From contig BCKT01000011.1 of NCBI GenBank assembly GCA_003116875.1, forward strand, positions 999,771 to 1,063,770: a DNA stretch of 64,000 bases. Reading direction: 5' to 3'. The notes beneath the pieces were generated by a model that saw only the letters and a program-made list of their open reading frames with translations, was not told where the DNA came from and did no database searches. Position numbers and translations under genes: made by a program. The first letter of the stretch is position 1; each line of letters begins with the position of its first letter. Below are positions 35,158-46,648 of this stretch, in pieces. The DNA is from Takashimella koratensis (taxonomy: Eukaryota; Basidiomycota; Tremellomycetes; Trichosporonales; Tetragoniomycetaceae).

Positions 35158-35623
35158 TTGCAAAGTCCATCGACGCATAGATGTTCACTTCGAGACTCGA
35201 CACTTTCTTCGTCGTCCCTAGCGACCCTCGAATCGACTCGACTTGACTCGATTCGATTCGATTTGATTTGACTCGATGATTCCGGGTTTCTGCGTTCTCG
35301 TCCACTTGACGATTCGATACCAATACCTCGACGATTCGATACCCCTCTGCCTACCTCCCATCCTGTTCACTGTACCCCACCGCCTCATGTTGTATCCACA
35401 CCAGACCACATGACGCTCAAGTCAACGCCTACATGCTAGATCCCTTATCCATTAATCATCGTTATCAACTCCTCAACTCGTAAACTCGTCAAGTCGTCAA
35501 ATCTCAATCCTAAACTCGTGACTACAGTCCACAGCTCCTGATCTACAATCTACACACAACCGATCGACTCCAACTACAACCCACGGACTGACTCCTGACG
35601 CACACCAACACCAAGGTAGCTGA
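35158..35623. repeat. Intergenic region with degenerate GATTCGA/GACTCGA repeats
   Basis: At about 35226-35345 there are many imperfect copies of a pentamer (TCGAT, TCGAC, TTGAT) in tandem. No gene is seen. Confidence 0.5.
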
Positions 35624-36157
35624 ATGGCACCTTTTCTCCTTTCTGACTATATGTACACCCTTGACCTCCTACTTGGTCTCATCTCTTCCTTCAACTCTTC
35701 TCTCAATCCAGTCATTCCTGCCCATTCCAGCTCTTCCTCCACTCTGATCTTCACCCCTCTTACCCCCATCCCTCCCACTCCCACTCCTCCGACGCCTCCC
35801 CCAGCACCTCCTACACCTGCACTCCCCGCCCCCGCCCCCGCCCCCGGCCCTGCCGATGACCACCTCCAAACCCCGCTTCCTAATCTCGCCGCGATCACAT
35901 GCCACGCGCCCGCATCCCTCGGCACCCACACCGTCAACTCAACCACCTTCCCTTCCCCTTGGACATGCTGGATCTGCAGCGCAGGTGCGCCTCGCCTGAC
36001 ATGCAGGGCGACGGGGGACGGCGGGAGCGGCGGAGAGGAAGGGGAAGGGTACAAGATCGAGGACTGGTATTGGTTTCTTAGAGCGGCTCGGGCTGGACGA
36101 GGTGGGGAGAGTGTCGTCGTTGCTACCCCGGTGGGCTTGGGGAATGGTTGGGCGTGA
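35624..36157 (+). CDS. Hypothetical protein, 177 aa
   Basis: A single open frame starts MAPFLLSDYMYTLDLLLGLI. A Pro/Ala-rich stretch is followed by a protein-like end with TTFPSPWTCWICSAGAPRL and DWYWFLRAARAGRGGESVVV, ending LGNGWA. The opposite strand is also open over 35647-36306, but it reads as Gly/Ala repeats through the proline tract. I favour the plus strand because of its ordered C-terminus. No family is recognised. Confidence 0.4.
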   Translation: MAPFLLSDYMYTLDLLLGLISSFNSSLNPVIPAHSSSSSTLIFTPLTPIPPTPTPPTPPPAPPTPALPAPAPAPGPADDHLQTPLPNLAAITCHAPASLGTHTVNSTTFPSPWTCWICSAGAPRLTCRATGDGGSGGEEGEGYKIEDWYWFLRAARAGRGGESVVVATPVGLGNGWA

Positions 36158-36310
36158 GGGTGGCGAAGGTCGTGCAGGATACTGGAACGGTCAAGGCTTG
36201 GGCTGGTCATCCCCAGGACCGTCATGTACTCGTCCCTGTGTGGAGTTAACGCTAAACTTGACTGACTGAGACTAACAAGGACTAAGGCATTTCCACTTGA
36301 TACCATGAAC

Positions 36311-38215
36311 TCACCTTAACAACGCGGCAAGACCATACTCTTCATTCTCCCAATCGCTCTCTTCGGCACTACTCCCATCCGTCATCCCTGGCCCCTCCGC
36401 GTCCCCTTCTCCTTCCCCCAAACACTCATCTATAAACACCACCAGCCTACCTCCTGCGCTTCTCAGAACTTCAAGCGGGAGCGTGACGCCCGAGGTATCC
36501 GGTGCGTCGGCGAGACTGTATGCGAATCGAAGAGTGACGAGGGTGGTGGAGACGTTGTTGGGTGACGAACGGACGGTATGGGCGATTAAGATCGGTGCAG
36601 GGGTGGCCGAGGAGGAGGAGGAGGCGGTGGATGTGGTCGTGGTTGAAGGGGGGGAGGAGGAGGAGGTCGGGGCGGTAGCGAGCTGGCGAGAAGGGTTTGG
36701 TGGGGTATGTGGGGTATGTAGAGGGTGTGGGGTGTTGTTCGGGCGAGGTGCGTGGTCGGGACGAGGTGGGGTAGCATGGGCAGGGATTCGGCGAGGGGTA
36801 GGCGTGGTAGATGGGGACGTGATATGAGGGTGGCTTGCACTCCTCATGAGCGGGGACGGTGGTGGAGCGGGTGCATGGGGGCTTGACTGGGCACCCGTCG
36901 CTTCGAGGAGAGGAGGGAGCGTCACTCCCCTGGACACCGGGTGAGTTGATATGGGTCTCGGTGCCGCGATACGAGAGGTAGCATGGCGCTCGGTATTGGT
37001 CCCAACGACCGGTTGCGAGGCAGTAGGAGCGGTTGGGGCGAGATTGATAGGAGGGGCAAGAGCGAGAGGTGGGGCCTGAGTGAAAGGATTGCCAGAGGTC
37101 ATGGTGGATGGAGACGAGACGAGAATCGAATGCCGAGAGGGTTTGGCACCAGGTGGGAGTTGTGGCGGAGGTCCAGTCGGCATAGGCGGACGTGCTGGTC
37201 TTTCTCTTCCTTCTCTGAGACCTTCCCTCTCTTTCCTGATCTCCTTCTCCTGCTCTTTCTCCTTCTCTCTTGCTTGTGCAACCTCCTCCTTGTCTCGAAG
37301 GTCACGGGTCACACGACGGCCCGTGCGCTCGTTGATGACTACGTACTTGTCCGCAAGGGTAGGGTGGGGCTCGCTACGTGTCGCCGAGTCTTGGCGCTGG
37401 TGGAGAGGCGGAGGCCGGGGCCGGGTACGGTCGGTACCTGCGGGCAGGGTCTGGTGTTGGGGCTGGGGTGGGGAAGCGTGCGAATGAGGGTTAGGAGGGG
37501 ATTGGTGGAAATTGGGAAGGTGTCGCATTTGGGGAGGGTAGACAGACCCGTCTTCGGGGACAGGAGCGAGGATCATGCTGAGCCGAGGGAGGTCGGGTAA
37601 GGCAGGTGCTGTTCGAGACTGGCGTCGAGGGTCAGCGACGGCGGTGTCGGAGGACGTGGTGGTGTGAGTGGCAGTAGGACCGCCGCCAGATGTCACAGCG
37701 GCGTGATGAACCGCTGTGATGCTTCCCGAACTCGACTGTTTCCTCAGTACAGGCTCACTTCCGAGCGCGTAGGCGTGGGTATGGATGAACCCCGGTTCCG
37801 ACCTCGGTGGACTTGGCTGGTACGTGTTCTCAAACTCGTCTCTGCCGTTCCGGAACCTCGATGCGGAGGTAGTAACGGCGGTAGCTGGTGGATCTCTGAG
37901 CCCGGCTAGTGCGTCTTGAGGGGTGCGTACGACTGTGGCTCCTGTGAGCTGGTTGGCGATGGAAGAGAGGGACGAAGATGGCGCGTGGTGTGCGAGATGT
38001 GAACGGGTTCCTTGTCGGTGAAGCGGGAGGTCGGTGTCGCTCGGGTTGGGGTTGGTCTGGAATGGGAGAGGAGGGGAGGTAGAGCGAGGGAGAGGTGGGG
38101 GAGCAGGGTCGCGGATGAAAGCGAAGAATCGTTTAGGAGATTTAGGGGTACGAAGGTCGGGAAGGACAGAGTGGATGTAGGTGTTGGAATTGGAGAAGAC
38201 AGGAGGAGTGGGCAT
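36311..38215 (-). CDS. Hypothetical proline/serine-rich protein, 634 aa
   Basis: A long single-exon ORF starts at ATG 38213-38215 (MPTPPVFSNSNTYIHSVLPD). The conserved-looking parts are SPKRFFAFIRDP near the start, KYVVINERTGRRVTRDLRDK followed by a charged Lys/Glu coiled coil in the middle, and the C-terminus with VSTTLVTLRFAYSLADAPDT and LEVLRSAGGRLVVFIDECLG before EYGLAALLR. The rest is disordered Pro/Ser/His-rich sequence. No named domain is recognised. It converges with the hypothetical ORF at 35624. Confidence 0.6.
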   Translation of the reverse strand: MPTPPVFSNSNTYIHSVLPDLRTPKSPKRFFAFIRDPAPPPLPRSTSPPLPFQTNPNPSDTDLPLHRQGTRSHLAHHAPSSSLSSIANQLTGATVVRTPQDALAGLRDPPATAVTTSASRFRNGRDEFENTYQPSPPRSEPGFIHTHAYALGSEPVLRKQSSSGSITAVHHAAVTSGGGPTATHTTTSSDTAVADPRRQSRTAPALPDLPRLSMILAPVPEDGSVYPPQMRHLPNFHQSPPNPHSHASPPQPQHQTLPAGTDRTRPRPPPLHQRQDSATRSEPHPTLADKYVVINERTGRRVTRDLRDKEEVAQAREKEKEQEKEIRKEREGLREGRERPARPPMPTGPPPQLPPGAKPSRHSILVSSPSTMTSGNPFTQAPPLALAPPINLAPTAPTASQPVVGTNTERHATSRIAAPRPISTHPVSRGVTLPPLLEATGAQSSPHAPAPPPSPLMRSASHPHITSPSTTPTPRRIPAHATPPRPDHAPRPNNTPHPLHTPHTPPNPSRQLATAPTSSSSPPSTTTTSTASSSSSATPAPILIAHTVRSSPNNVSTTLVTLRFAYSLADAPDTSGVTLPLEVLRSAGGRLVVFIDECLGEGEGDAEGPGMTDGSSAEESDWENEEYGLAALLR

Positions 38216-39185
38216 GGTGAGAAAGGATCAAGGAGGGGAGTGAGGGTCATGTAGTCGAGGGACGGGGGACACACTCGGGTGGTCGCGTGGATGATGGGCG
38301 TAGCTGAGGGTCGAGTAGGAGTGGCGCAGGGTTGGGCTGGGAATGAGACGGAGTAGACGGGGGGTCAATTAGGATCAAGAGGTACGGACGAGGACGGGGG
38401 CGAGGGCGACAAACTGTGGCGCAGGGCGTAGAGGGGGGCGCAGATGGTGACCAAGAGGCACGAGCGTAGATCTAGTCGGGTCAAGTCCAGCTGATAGTGA
38501 GCGCGGGCAGGGAGAGTTATTCTAGTCTGCTCTGAATCGGGATAGTGATGTGATGGACTCGAAGAGGCAGGTTGATGCGATATCGGTAGTCACGATATCT
38601 TATGGAAAGTGGGAAGGGAAGATGAAGAGGTAGAGCGGGTAATCAGGGAGGGGCTAGGGCGAAGGATGGACGGAGAATACAGAGGCGAGAGAGGTAGGTA
38701 GATGGTGAGGGTCTGGTCTGATGGTTGACAAGCAACCAGAAAATTGGTGATGATGAGTGCCGAGGGGTAATTTGATCCCTCTCAAAACGGGACGCTTTGA
38801 CCCTCGAGAGGTAAAATCCTAGGGCGGCGGAGTAGGAGGGTGGGATGGGGTGCTGGGAGGATGGTGAGAGGGAGGTGAGGTGGGTGAGGGTGAAACAGAC
38901 TGTTATGGTAACTTGGATACCAAGGGAGTGGGCTCAGTGCGATTGACTGCGAGATACCTAGCGTCACTAAGAGCAGAGCAGAGGAGTTGAGACTGAGACT
39001 GAGACTGAGACTGAGAGAGAGGTAGGAATCAAGAGTGAGTCGTGGGTCTCGTCGAGGTCTAAGTTGATCAAGTTGGGTTTGAACAAAAACGGTCCAGAGG
39101 GGTTCAAGTCATTTCACCCCCCGCTCCCGCTCGCCACCGCCTCCCCCTTCCTCCCTTCCCCTTCAGCTTGTAGATTGCCTTTCCA

Positions 39186-39201
39186 CCCCCCCCCCCCCCC
39201 C
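39186..39201 (+). repeat. Poly-C run, 16 nt
   Basis: An uninterrupted C homopolymer in non-coding DNA, one of three in the window. Confidence 0.9.
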
Positions 39202-39596
39202 GAGGTGAGAACAATAGACCGCCTGCGGGTGGATGTGAGTGTGGATGGTGGAGAACAATAGAGTGGGCGACGAAAGGACCTCTCTCGGCGAGGGTGGCGC
39301 GGCGAGGAGAGGGAAGGAAGGAGGGAAGGGAGGAGTGGCCAAAGGATGCTTGGTGGGTCGGCGGTGATGGTGAGGGTGGCACCTCATCATGACCCGACCC
39401 GACAGACGGCTGAGTCGGTGCCACTCCACACATGACACAAGGACGAGCACAGACAGACGTCCCGATAAAAGTAGGAAGTATGTGTATCACTCGGAACCCC
39501 AAACTGCGGCTACAACCGAACAAGCCAATACCGACCCCCTTCCGATCGCATAGAGGCCTTTCACTCTCCGTTCAGATCCCAGACTAGTACTCAGCG

Positions 39597-39626
39597 ACTC
39601 CGTTCGACTCCGTTCGACTCCGTTCG
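39597..39626 (+). repeat. Tandem repeat, 3 x 10 bp
   Basis: Three perfect copies of GACTCCGTTC in non-coding DNA. Confidence 0.9.
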
Positions 39627-40979
39627 GCGCACGGTTGGTGGCGTTTCAAAGTATCCCTTGGCTCCGTTGGGTCCGTGGGCTTCGTGTCGTGGATCTTGGT
39701 TCCCATGCCCCTCACCCGGCACCCGTCACCCGCGATGGTGCGCCGCTCAACCGCTGCGGGGATGTCCGTGCTGCGCGGCTACTTGCATGTGCTTGCTCCT
39801 TTCCTACCCGCTCCGCCGACCTTCACAGGTCACTCCAGACCCGAGCTGATCGTCGCGTCAACGGGAGGAGTCGGGCAGGTACGCCATCCGACGCTTCTTT
39901 GACGTTTGACGAGCATTGGAGCGAGAGGGAGACCAGACATTGACACTGTCATACCGCTTTGGCAATGTGAGAAGACACGGTGAGATCCGGACCTGATCGA
40001 GAGGACGACGCGGGATGGCCGTAGAGCCCAAGCTGGGTAGGGGATATGAGCCGAGCTGTATTTGAGTATGGGTTAAGCGAGCCTGAGAGAGGATCCAGAG
40101 GCGATCGAAAAGTGTCGCAAAGAGTTGCGGTCTGACGCAAGTCTGATCGCCGTCCACTCGCTGCGTGATCATCTGGAAGCCAGGTAGGTTATGGTTGGTG
40201 AAGACATGATCGGAAAGGACATTGACGACACCGAGGTGATCGCCTAATCGAACTAGAACATTCGTCGATCTTAGCGTAGTGCTGCTGTATTATCCAATAA
40301 CGGCGCACACAACAACTGTCATTCTTATCTCTACCTAGACCGAGAACAGTTCCAGTCTCTCCGCATGGTGGTCCAGATCGTTCTATATACCCTGCGTGGT
40401 CCCGAGGAAACGAGGAAAGGTGGACAGCATGGGCATGTTGTTATCTTTGCCCATGTGTGGTTTTGCTAGAATACGAACTACCGCCCACGAGGTATGAAAA
40501 TAAGAATGGACCAGCATGGTGCATGGTGCATGGTGCGCATCCCCGAAGGCCAGGCGGGAAGCCGGAATCGGCCGCACATGGGCCCAGTCAGCGTCGACCC
40601 TGGCTCCCTCGGTCTGCTGTTGGTTCACTGGGTGTGCGGATTTTACGGCCAGATAACGCAATTATTAGCGGCGAGACAGACCCAAAATTCACCACACCAC
40701 CAATCATCAGTTTACTCATCTTTCGCGCCTCGTCTACTCATCTCCACCCATCCATCCACCCTCATCACCCTCACCTCGCTCATCACCACCTCAAGTCACC
40801 CACTCACCACTTTACCTCACCCCAGACTTTACACTTGTCCCGTGCCAGCCTGTGTTTTTCCAATTCGTAACCCATCACAGGTCTTGCTTTCGCCAAGCCA
40901 CTCGCAGTCGCCTCACGCGTCGGCCGAAACCCAACCTTCTGACTTGCCCACTTAACTCTCTGTATACCTTTCGCCCAAG

Positions 40980-42828
40980 ATGATGGTCGCCGTTTCGGAT
41001 AAGCAGGTGAGTCGGCCAACATACCCCGAGTTGCCGCTATATTGTGCCATTACACCATTTCACCATCTATCGCTTCCGTATCCCTCCGCCCTTCGTTGCC
41101 CTCGCCCTCGTTGTGCTTGTCAAGCATCCACCTTGCCTTCCACCCACCCATCTATCGAACCACTCTACACTTCCTTTCATCTTTCTTCCTCTCTCCTCCA
41201 CCTCTCACCCTCTCTTGACCTTATCCATCCACCTTCACGCTTCACTCCGTACATCACTCATCTCCCTCCATTCCAACCTCATCACAACTAACACTACCTC
41301 CCCATTCCACTATGATCCAGCGTCCGCACCTCGACGACGGTACTCGCACGCCCTCCTTCGCCGCCAACGCTCCCTCGCCTTCACTCCCCGCTTCCTCAGT
41401 GACCATCTCCAACATCGTTCTCGACCTCCTGGACGCCCCGGTGTCGGGCAAGTCGCGGTCCAGAAAGACCTACGTGGTCGATGATGTACCTTTGGACGAA
41501 GGGCTTGACCTCGCCCGCCCGATCGCCGAGCTCTTGAGGGAGGGCACGAAACGAGCCCACGTCAAGGCTGAACACTCCGGTGGAGCGGCCGCGTTGACTG
41601 CGGGTCAGCTTGAACTGCAGGAATATGTCAGGTGGCTCGCCATCCTCTGGCGTGTGTACGAGTGAGTTGTGGCCTTTCTTTTTCCTTGCGTCTTTCCCTC
41701 GGTCTTCCTCATTCCTCCTTTCACAAGCGGGCTTTGCATCAACCCATCAAAGAGGCGTCCAAAATCTTCCGCCATTGTCGTTTTCAGAGTTACAACCCCG
41801 CTAACACCCTTTAGCGCACTCGAGCTTGGTCTCGCAGAACACGCTACCAATCCGGTCCTGGCCCCTACCTACAACCCAGCTCTTCTCGCTCGAGCCCCCG
41901 CTCTTGCTGAAGACATCACCTACCTTCTTCACCTCCTCCCTTCCGCATCCTCCACTCTCGCCACCTTCACTGCTCCCGCCTCTACCCGATCTTCCCCTCT
42001 CCCTCCATTCGCTCTTCCTCCTTTCCTGCGCCCGATCTTCTCCGAACCACCACAGCCACTCGCTACCTACCTGAACCACCTGCGTTCCCTCGCTTCCTCG
42101 GCAGTCGCGAGCCGCAGCCTCCTCGCTCACGCGTACGTGCGCTACCTCGGCGACCTCTCAGGCGGGCAAATCATCGGCGCCCGGATCGGAAAGGCATACG
42201 GGCTACCCAGTGTCGAAGGGAGGAAGTTTTACCACTTTGACCTGAGTGGGAAACCACAGGATGGGACGGAGGAAGAGGAGACGGCGGCAGAGAAGAAGAA
42301 GAGGTTGACAGAGGTCAAGGACTGGTACCGCGAGGGTATGAACGAGGGTGTCGCGGATGACGCCGAGCTCAAGGGTGGGTCTAGGGAGCTGATGTACGAG
42401 ACAACGGACGTATAGCTGACCAATGATGACCCTTGACCTCCACAGCCCACTTGATCAAAGAAGCAAACGTCGCCTTTGCGCTCAACACCCACCTATTCTC
42501 CCTCATCCGCGCTCCCAACTCCGAGACCACCGCGACCTCCGACCCCAACTCCAAGTTGCGATACTTTGAGCGAATTGAGCTTGAGCGCAAAGCTAAAGCC
42601 GCGCTCCCTCGCAAACCTCTCACGTGGACCCAGGTCGTCGAAAACCTCGTTTACGTCGTACTGGCCGTAGCTATCGCTGCGGCTTTCACACAGTACGGGA
42701 TGCCGCAAGTCAGGAAGTACCTCGAGCCTTGGGTCGCAGAGGTCGCGTGGCCGTGGTGGAGGGATAATATGAGCCCCAAGATTCAACGTCATATGGAGAG
42801 GCAAAAGTTCCGCCCCAAGATGTTCTAG
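40980..42828 (+). CDS. Heme oxygenase with C-terminal membrane anchor
   Basis: Heme oxygenase opens heme to biliverdin, CO and Fe2+ at the ER membrane and serves iron recovery. A small first exon (MMVAVSDKQ, ATG at 40980) is joined over a 313-bp intron to RPHLDDGTRTPSFAANAPSP. The helix ELLREGTKRAHVKAEHS carries the proximal His. The distal helix has YVRYLGDLSGGQIIGARIGK with the GDLSGGQ signature. Further family features are EGRKFYHFDLSGK and AHLIKEANVAFALNTHLFS. A C-terminal tail anchor (NLVYVVLAVAIAAAFTQYG) precedes the end HMERQKFRPKMF at TAG 42826. The region between helices has a fungal-type Ala/Pro/Leu insertion. An internal ATG at 41312 overlaps the acceptor and is a weaker start. Confidence 0.93.
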
Positions 42829-43464
42829 ATGGTCGGTCGAGTAACTACAGTATGTCTAAAAGGGGAAGAGTACTGGAGTAGGCTCTTCCCGGATAGTTGG
42901 TGTAGTAGCCAAGGGTATCAGTGTTTCTCGTGTCAGTCACGCCTCCCATCTCGTCTCATTTCGTGCCAATAGAATACACGCTTCACGGTATGATTCCGTG
43001 GAAAGAGAAACTTTATGCAAGTTGTGTATGTACTACTATCGGTACCTCTGATCCTCTCTCTCTTTCTCTCTTTCTGATAAAATATACGACTTGAACTAAT
43101 CTGTTGACTAACCGAGCTTGCTATTGACAATGAAGTTTGAAGTAGAAAAGGAGAAGGTTTTAATGCTGTTTGTTGACATGATTGAGCGAATGAAGAGGGA
43201 AGAACCGACATGACAAGTGCCCGTTTTTACCAGAAGACCAAAAATGAAGAAAAAGGAAGGAAAGAAGAGAGCCATGCGAGAGACAAGTTGACAAGACAAG
43301 GACAGACAGTCGGGGACCGAGACAGGTAGGTCGATGTAGGTTGTAGTGTGTGGTGTGGGAGAACAATCATGGGTGAGGGATGACGCCGTTTGTCACCTGA
43401 CATCGGCGGTCAAATTCCATGTGAAGAGTACTCGTTCACCTCACGCGAGCACGGTGATACCGGC
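42829..43464. other. Convergent intergenic region, heme oxygenase / CKS1
   Basis: The 0.6 kb region is AT-richer than its surroundings and lies between two stop codons. No gene is seen. Confidence 0.55.
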
Positions 43465-44219
43465 TCAATTCCTCGCGGAGATGAGGTTGGCACGCGCTGC
43501 AGCGGCAGCGAGAGGAGGGTGCATGAGGTCGTAGTTCTTTGGTCGACGGAAGAGGAGGACGTGCTGTGTGGTGTCAGCGAGGTCAGAACTCGGGCAATTG
43601 ACGGGGAACGTGGTCCCCATACAGACAGCCTGGGTGATGCTACCGACGGGCTCTTAACAACGTACAGGTTCCTAAGACGATCGTCAGTTTCGGACGTTAC
43701 TCTCCACGACTAGACAGCTAACTCACAGGTTCATGACGCATGTACATCTCCCAGCTGTTGTTGAGGGGTTGGTCAGCTATGCCATCTAGGTCAGCTCAGT
43801 GGGTCACTCACCCTGGAGACTGGCGGATCCCGATTCCTCGCCAGACGTCTTCGGGGCAAATCCCTGGTGGAACAAACTTGGCGAGCGGTTTTGGCATCTG
43901 CAGATGGTCAGCGGGTTCCTTGGCTGCAAGTGTTGTGGTACAGCCATGGTCCGATGACTCACAATGACATGTCTAAGTAGGGAATAGTGGTTAGTAAACA
44001 CCCAAACGTCAATGTCGGCCAGAGCTCACCTGTACTCCCATTCGGTGTCTACGACGATAAAGACACAAGGCGGTGATAGCGATTAGCGTGAGTTCGTGTA
44101 GAAGTGAAAGGTAGTAGAAACTCACCAGAGTAACGAGAGCTGTACACAATCTTCTCCTGGTATTGCTCAATTGCCCGGCGCTTCTCCTCGGCAGAGTAGG
44201 TTTTGGTCGACTTGGACAT
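43465..44219 (-). CDS. CKS1: Cyclin-dependent kinase regulatory subunit Cks1/Suc1, seven exons with microexons
   Basis: Cks1 binds CDK1 and phospho-threonine to promote multisite phosphorylation in the cell cycle. Exons read on the minus strand are 44126-44219 (94 nt), 44030-44048 (19), 43963-43972 (10), 43812-43897 (86), 43727-43754 (28), 43666-43671 (6) and 43465-43563 (99). Every border is GT-AG, and they join in frame to 113 aa. The product runs MSKSTKTYSAEEKRRAIEQY, IVYSSRYSDTEWEYRHVIMP, KPLAKFVPPGICPEDVWRGI and RQSPGWEMYMRHEPEPHVLL, then FRRPKNYDLMHPP and an alanine-rich end. The hallmark HEPEPH hinge is built from three exons, with the central Glu-Pro coming from the 6-nt exon GAACCT. 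All conserved Cks positions I know are present. Confidence 0.95.
43666..43671 (-). other. CKS1: 6-nt microexon of CKS1
   Basis: The sequence CTTAG|GAACCT|GTACG on the minus strand supplies Glu-Pro between exon 5 (..MRHEP) and exon 7 (HVLLFRR..), restoring HEPEPH. Skipping it keeps the frame but gives HEPHVLL. Confidence 0.85.
43963..43972 (-). other. CKS1: 10-nt microexon of CKS1
   Basis: The minus-strand sequence ACATGTCATT is bordered by CTTAG and GTGAGT. It completes the Arg codon and encodes His-Val-Ile of the YRHV(I/M) motif. Skipping it would shift the frame. Confidence 0.88.
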
Positions 44220-46571
44220 GGTGAGGTGTGTGAGTGAATGGGGGGAACAGGTTGGAAGACAGATGAGGCGAAGGGTAGAGGGAGTTGGTGGGTGTTGTTG
44301 AGGTCCAAAGGAATGTGGCTGCAAATCACGATGTTAGTTGAAACTCGGGCGGGTATATAAACAGAGAAGAAAGGGGAGGTAACGATGAAATTATGGGAAT
44401 TGGTAACGGTGAGGAGATGAGGGGGTTACGTAGGAAGTGGACAGGGAAGAGAGTGAGGCTGGGAGCTGGCTAAGAATGTAGGATCGAGACGGGGCAGGTA
44501 AGAAAGGAACTGAGCGGGGTTGAGTGTGGTTGGGTTGAGTGGTTGTTGTTGGTGCTTACTTGTTGTTTGTTGTTTTTGCGTCCGGAGAGAGAGGGAAGTG
44601 AGGTGAGTTCGGGCGAGGGTAGAGAGCGAAGGGGATGGATGGGATAGAGAGTGGTGAGGAGAGGAAGAGGTGAGGTGAGGGGAGGAGGTAGTGAGGTAAG
44701 AAGAACGAGACGAGTTGTTGGTGTTGTTGTTGAGTGAGATGTGGACCAAGTCTGAAATGGAAATGTCAACAACGACGAGGCAGGCTGAGTGCGGAGGAGT
44801 GCGGCAGTCAACAATCAATCAACAAATCAACAATCAGGAACCGCACACGTACAGGGCAAGAATCCGGGGTAAAACCAACCTCGAAATCCGGGGAAACTTG
44901 GACCGACTTTATTCCCGCCCTCCACTTGTCACACGAGCAAACGGTGTGCAGGTTAGCAATAGGACGGGCGTCAGGGGGACTGGGAGTAGCTGTTCATCAG
45001 AACACAGATCAGATCATTAGTTGGATCCTCGACGCGCGGAGTATCCCACAAGGCACTCACTCATTCTAGGGCAGGCAAGTGGAGGCAGGGCTGAGGAGAT
45101 GCAACAGGTCAAGGGGGACGACATCGACAGGGTGGACCGTGCCGCGCTAGCCTTTCTCCCCTTCTCCCACCGAGAACCACCTCCATGCTTAAGGTTATAC
45201 GCAGCTACCGTGGGTGCGGGGGAAGCCTAGGCTCGGGGCACAGGTGCTATCCCTTGGGTAAACGCTGCTGTGGATATTGCGAGTTACGAGTTGCCGAGGC
45301 GTGGCGGGAAGTGGCGTGGGATTGCACAAGGCGTTCGTGAGAATTCACCAAGAGCGGTGAACTTGGCTTCTGACTCTGACTCTGGTTCTGGTTCTGGTTC
45401 TGGGTACGGGGTCTGGGTCGAGACGGCTTGGCTCTGGAGTCTGTCTGGGTCGAGGAAATTAAGCCCCCCAAAAATACCCCGAGGTATTCTCCGGCGTCGT
45501 CATGCTTGTGGCCCAAGTACCGGTCTAGTGGCGTGGCTCGAGCGTTGATCATTTTCCCATACTCCCTTGCCACTCCTCACCCCTCACCCCTCACCCCTGG
45601 TACAGTATCACGAATCACGCGCACGCGCCTTACCTCCTGTCCTGTCTCACACCCACTCCACCCGCTCCCAAGCTACCGCGCATTCGCACCCACTCCACAG
45701 TTCATATACAGTATGCACTTACCCACATCCAAACACCACCACACTAGCCACCACGAGTTGGCTGGCGGAACGCACGGTCTCACCGCGCCCGTGTCTTGAT
45801 CCTGATAGACCTGATTTTTTTTCCCATGCCCATCTCATTTCTCACGGAGCTACCACCGCCGTCACCGCAAACCGCACCGCCTCGAGTGTAGATACACACG
45901 CACACATGCAGAGATACAAATCTATTATAGAACTGACGATGACGTGCATCAACGGGCGAGCGGGCGCATCAATCTGCGCGACAAGCCCGAGGAAGAGACA
46001 CCCAGTTACCTTTTTGTCCAAAGGGAAGAAAGAGGGCGAAGGGCGAAGGGCGGAGAGGGGCGAGGAGAAAACTGAAACGTGATGTCAAGCAAGAGGGGTG
46101 AGGGGGAAAGGGCGGTTTTTGGTTCACCTTGATCCGTGTTCACGTTCCGTTCCTCTGGATCACGCTTTCTCCCTCTGCTCATTTCAACTTCTCTTCCCGT
46201 CTGGCGCTCGGTCCCACTCCACTACTCCTCCACACCGGTCTCTATTGATAGCTCCTCAATAGCTCATGTACCGTGCTTCCCCTCTCCCCTTCCCTCTGCC
46301 CCTCACTCCTCGTCTCGTTCTCCGCTCTTCCCCCCCTTCTCCTACTTACCTCTTTCTCCCTTCATACCTGTCCGCCTCTCTCTCTTTTTTTCTTTTCTTT
46401 TTTCTTTTTCTTTTCGTTCACTTTTACCTTTTTTTAATATCTTTTCCGCCGCGCTCCTTCCCTCTCCCCTTGTTCCCCTGACGCGAACACGTCGTACCTA
46501 TGCACCCGTGTTCTCCCAGCCTACGGCTACTTGCGACTTTTTTCGTTCGTGCTATAAGGTCTTTCTCTTCC

Positions 46572-46648
<77 letters not shown>

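Larger units (their letters stand above)
38216..40979. other. Long intergenic region with simple repeats
   Basis: No gene can be supported in this 2.8 kb. It contains a GAGACT repeat around 38989-39014, a 16-nt C run at 39186-39201 and three perfect copies of GACTCCGTTC at 39597-39626. Short ORFs at 39635-39943 and 40457-40955 have no recognisable features. The end is a polypyrimidine leader of the heme oxygenase gene. Confidence 0.5.

Noticed and set aside
35647..36306. 219-aa minus-strand ORF
   Set aside because: It competes with the plus-strand ORF at 35624 and reads as Gly/Ala repeats through the proline tract; the plus strand has a more ordered end.
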